This document shows positions 63,108 to 64,000 of a stretch of 64,000 nt of DNA, in pieces. Source of the DNA: Chryseobacterium aquifrigidense (GTDB taxonomy: Bacteria > Bacteroidota > Bacteroidia > Flavobacteriales > Weeksellaceae). Each line of letters begins with the position of its first letter. The first letter of the stretch is position 1. The notes under the pieces are model-generated. The model saw only the letters and a list, made by a program, of their open reading frames with translations. It was not told the DNA's origin and made no database searches. The stretch lies in the NCBI RefSeq assembly GCF_006716485.1, contig NZ_VFPD01000003.1, positions 62,001-126,000 of the forward strand. Reading direction: 5' to 3'. Position numbers and translations under genes: made by a program.

Positions 63108-63180
63108 GGTTTCTTTAGCTTATTTGGTAAAGCGCCGGTCTGTGGAACCGGAGAACAGGGTTCGATCCCCGGAGATACCC
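63108..63180 (+). tRNA. tRNA-His (GTG), imperfect
   Basis: Acceptor GGTTTCT/AGATACC (one mismatch), D stem GCTT/AAGC, anticodon stem CCGGT/ACCGG with loop CTGTGGA (GTG), T arm CAGGG/CCCGG (one mismatch) with loop TTCGATC, and the His-typical discriminator C. There is one extra base between acceptor and D stem, possibly related to the G-1 of tRNA-His. Confidence 0.75.
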
Positions 63181-63189
63181 AAAGGAGAA

Positions 63190-63263
63190 AATCTCATGGC
63201 TCAATTGGATAGAGCGTCGGTTTACGACACCGAAGGTTGAAGGTTCGAGTCCTTCTGAGATTA
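63190..63263 (+). tRNA. tRNA-Arg (ACG)
   Basis: Complete 74-base cloverleaf: AATCTCA/TGAGATT with discriminator A, GCTC/GAGC, anticodon stem TCGGT/ACCGA with loop TTACGAC, T arm GAAGG/CCTTC with TTCGAGT. The acceptor starts A-U, unusual for Arg. No CCA encoded. Confidence 0.88.
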
Positions 63264-63324
63264 CAAAGAATGTGAATTTTAAAATTAGCAAGTCAAGCAA
63301 ATTGATGATTCACAAAACCAAAAC

Positions 63325-63398
63325 AATCTCATAGCTCAAATGGTTAGAGCAGCGGTCTTTTAAACCGGGGGTTGAAAGTTCAAATCTTTCTGGGGTTA
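63325..63398 (+). tRNA. tRNA-Lys (TTT)
   Basis: 74 bases: acceptor AATCTCA/TGGGGTT (two wobble pairs), D stem GCTC/GAGC, anticodon stem GCGGT/ACCGG (first pair mismatched) with loop CTTTTAA, T arm GAAAG/CTTTC with loop TTCAAAT. Its 5-prime acceptor strand equals that of the preceding Arg element. Confidence 0.82.
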
Positions 63399-63405
63399 CA
63401 AAAGC

Positions 63406-63479
63406 GGTTCCGTAGCTCAGCTGGATAGAGCATGGGTTTTCTAAACCCAGGGTCAGAGGTTCGAGTCCTCTCGGAATCA
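63406..63479 (+). tRNA. tRNA-Arg (TCT)
   Basis: Complete 74-base cloverleaf: GGTTCCG/CGGAATC, GCTC/GAGC, TGGGT/ACCCA with loop TTTCTAA, AGAGG/CCTCT with loop TTCGAGT, discriminator A. It is the most canonical element of the array. Confidence 0.9.
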
Positions 63480-63485
63480 CAAAAA

Positions 63486-63542
63486 GGTTCATGGAAAATT
63501 TCCCATCCGGCTGTCTCCCGGAAAAGAAACAGAAGTGAACCC
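63486..63542 (+). ncRNA. Minimal tRNA-Asp-like element (GTC) lacking a T arm
   Basis: 57 bases. Acceptor GGTTCAT/GTGAACC (7 bp with one wobble) and a perfect anticodon stem TCCGG/CCGGA with loop CTGTCTC (GTC) are present. The D region is reduced to a small hairpin GGAAA/TTTCC, and instead of a T arm there is only AAAGAAACAGAA. The layout is like truncated mitochondrial tRNAs. Confidence 0.55.
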
Positions 63543-63547
63543 CAAAG

Positions 63548-63619
63548 CTGGAAAGATAACGGTGGTTGTTTACCCGTCTTGGACGCGGGAGGTCGCAAGT
63601 TCGAATCTTGCTTTCCAGA
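63548..63619 (+). tRNA. tRNA-Pro (TGG) with unusual D arm
   Basis: Acceptor CTGGAAA/TTTCCAG perfect, anticodon stem CCCGT/GCGGG with loop CTTGGAC (TGG), T arm GCAAG/CTTGC with loop TTCGAAT, discriminator A. The D arm is short and irregular (AAC/GTT around GGTGGTT). Confidence 0.78.
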
Positions 63620-63630
63620 CAATTTGTTCC

Positions 63631-63697
63631 ATTAACATAGTGGTAAGTGCATTCGGCTTGCTACTGAACGGGAAAGGGTCAATCCCCTTATGTAATA
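63631..63697 (+). ncRNA. Degenerate tRNA-Ala-like element (TGC)
   Basis: Anticodon stem TTCGG/CTGAA with loop CTTGCTA (TGC). The acceptor ATTAACA/TGTAAT has a bulged A, the D arm is truncated (TAGTGGTAAGTGC), and the T stem AAGGG/CCCTT has a 6-base loop TCAATC. Decoding ability is doubtful. Confidence 0.55.
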
Positions 63698-63702
63698 ACA
63701 AT

Positions 63703-63776
63703 GATTTCGTAGCTCAAGTGGTTAGAGTGTCGGTCTGATACACCGAAGGTTGAAGGTTCGAGTCCTTCCGGAATTA
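63703..63776 (+). tRNA. tRNA-Ile (GAT)
   Basis: 74 bases: GATTTCG/CGGAATT (wobble pairs at both ends), GCTC/GAGT, TCGGT/ACCGA with loop CTGATAC, GAAGG/CCTTC with TTCGAGT, discriminator A. Ile (GAT) normally sits inside rRNA operons; none is here. Confidence 0.85.
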
Positions 63777-63780
63777 CAAT

Positions 63781-63852
63781 GATTTTGTAGCTCAATGGCA
63801 GAGCGCCGGTCTGTTAAACCGGAAGTTGAAAGTTCGAGTCTTTCCGGAATCG
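63781..63852 (+). tRNA. tRNA-Asn (GTT)
   Basis: 72 bases: GATTTTG/CGGAATC with discriminator G, GCTC/GAGC, CCGGT/ACCGG with loop CTGTTAA, GAAAG/CTTTC with TTCGAGT. It shares acceptor bases with the Ile element. The remaining 148 bases to the window end show no further clear tRNA. Confidence 0.86.
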
Positions 63853-64000
63853 CAGGTAACTAATTGTTAATTGTTTCAGGAGAAAAAGTAAAAGTTTGTC
63901 GAGAGCAGAAGATCTTTACGCCAAACACGGAAAATACAGACAGGCTTTTCTTCTCTCCGGATTAATTAAAAGTTAAGAATATCATTTATAAATTTTTAGG

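Noticed and set aside
63270..63313. 7-bp inverted repeat TGTGAAT/ATTCACA between the Arg and Lys tRNAs, perhaps another reduced tRNA
   Set aside because: No anticodon-like arm or T loop could be found inside it.
63115..63738. Several ORFs of 60-80 codons across the tRNA array on both strands
   Set aside because: They are frames through tRNA genes and share the repeated T-arm peptide GLEPxT, a known artefact.
63896..63976. 27-codon frame from a TTG with AGGAG upstream, ending SGLIKS
   Set aside because: No ATG, short, at the window edge; could be chance or a remnant. Sequence beyond 64 kb is needed.
1..64000. CRISPR arrays, integrases, transposases, prophage structural genes
   Set aside because: No regularly spaced direct repeats and no recombinase or capsid-type protein were seen.

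Overview
The window looks like the chromosome of a Chryseobacterium-type flavobacterium (Bacteroidota, Weeksellaceae). The evidence is low G+C, type IX secretion (Por) C-terminal domains on secreted proteins, a GLPGLI-family protein, GG-leader peptides of the Chryseobacterium bacteriocin-like kind, a complex I operon with a short NuoG, and promoter-like sites of the Bacteroidota form TAnnTTTG preceded by TTTG about 18-20 bases upstream.

Layout. 1-11.5 kb: tail of mazG, a lipoprotein, two tandem secreted paralogues, a large metallophosphoesterase/outer-membrane-barrel lipoprotein, an HD-domain/Pycsar-effector-like membrane fusion with a bestrophin-like channel, and a GAF-like protein. 11.7-26.3 kb: a complete nuoA-N operon on the minus strand, with an extra outer-membrane protein between nuoF and nuoG and several interspersed repeat elements in its gaps. 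26.3-38.5 kb: mostly housekeeping (YigZ, RibD, DUF349 protein, AroE, a secreted endonuclease I, LolE-type permease, RbfA, methylmalonyl-CoA epimerase) plus two small GG-leader peptides. 38.5-47 kb: one canonical CAT-anticodon tRNA, a TPR/AraC regulator, PhoD, an MBL-fold hydrolase, a GLPGLI protein and a duplicated-domain lipoprotein.

The accessory part is 47.2-64 kb. It starts with a DUF434/DUF5616-like protein and an unknown protein. Next comes an apparent operon in which tRNA-like RNAs alternate with protein genes: tRNA-like 1, a small basic protein, a solenoid protein, tRNA-like 2, tatD, terminator. After deoD and a VOC protein comes a tightly overlapping seven-gene operon with a MoxR AAA+ ATPase, a degenerate vWA plus beta-propeller protein and membrane/TPR partners; this matches the predicted MoxR-vWA-beta-propeller (bpX) ternary conflict systems. 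Two small promoter-ORF-terminator units follow. The second terminator ends two bases before a dense array of nine tRNA or tRNA-like elements (His, Arg, Lys, Arg, Asp-like, Pro, Ala-like, Ile, Asn) running almost to the window end.

My main hypothesis is that 47.2-64 kb is one RNA-centred stress or defence locus, in which tRNA or tRNA-mimic RNAs are expressed beside an ATPase/vWA/propeller machine and nuclease-like proteins, and the array is controlled by transcription read-through. The elements and gene order are read directly from sequence; the functional link is inference.
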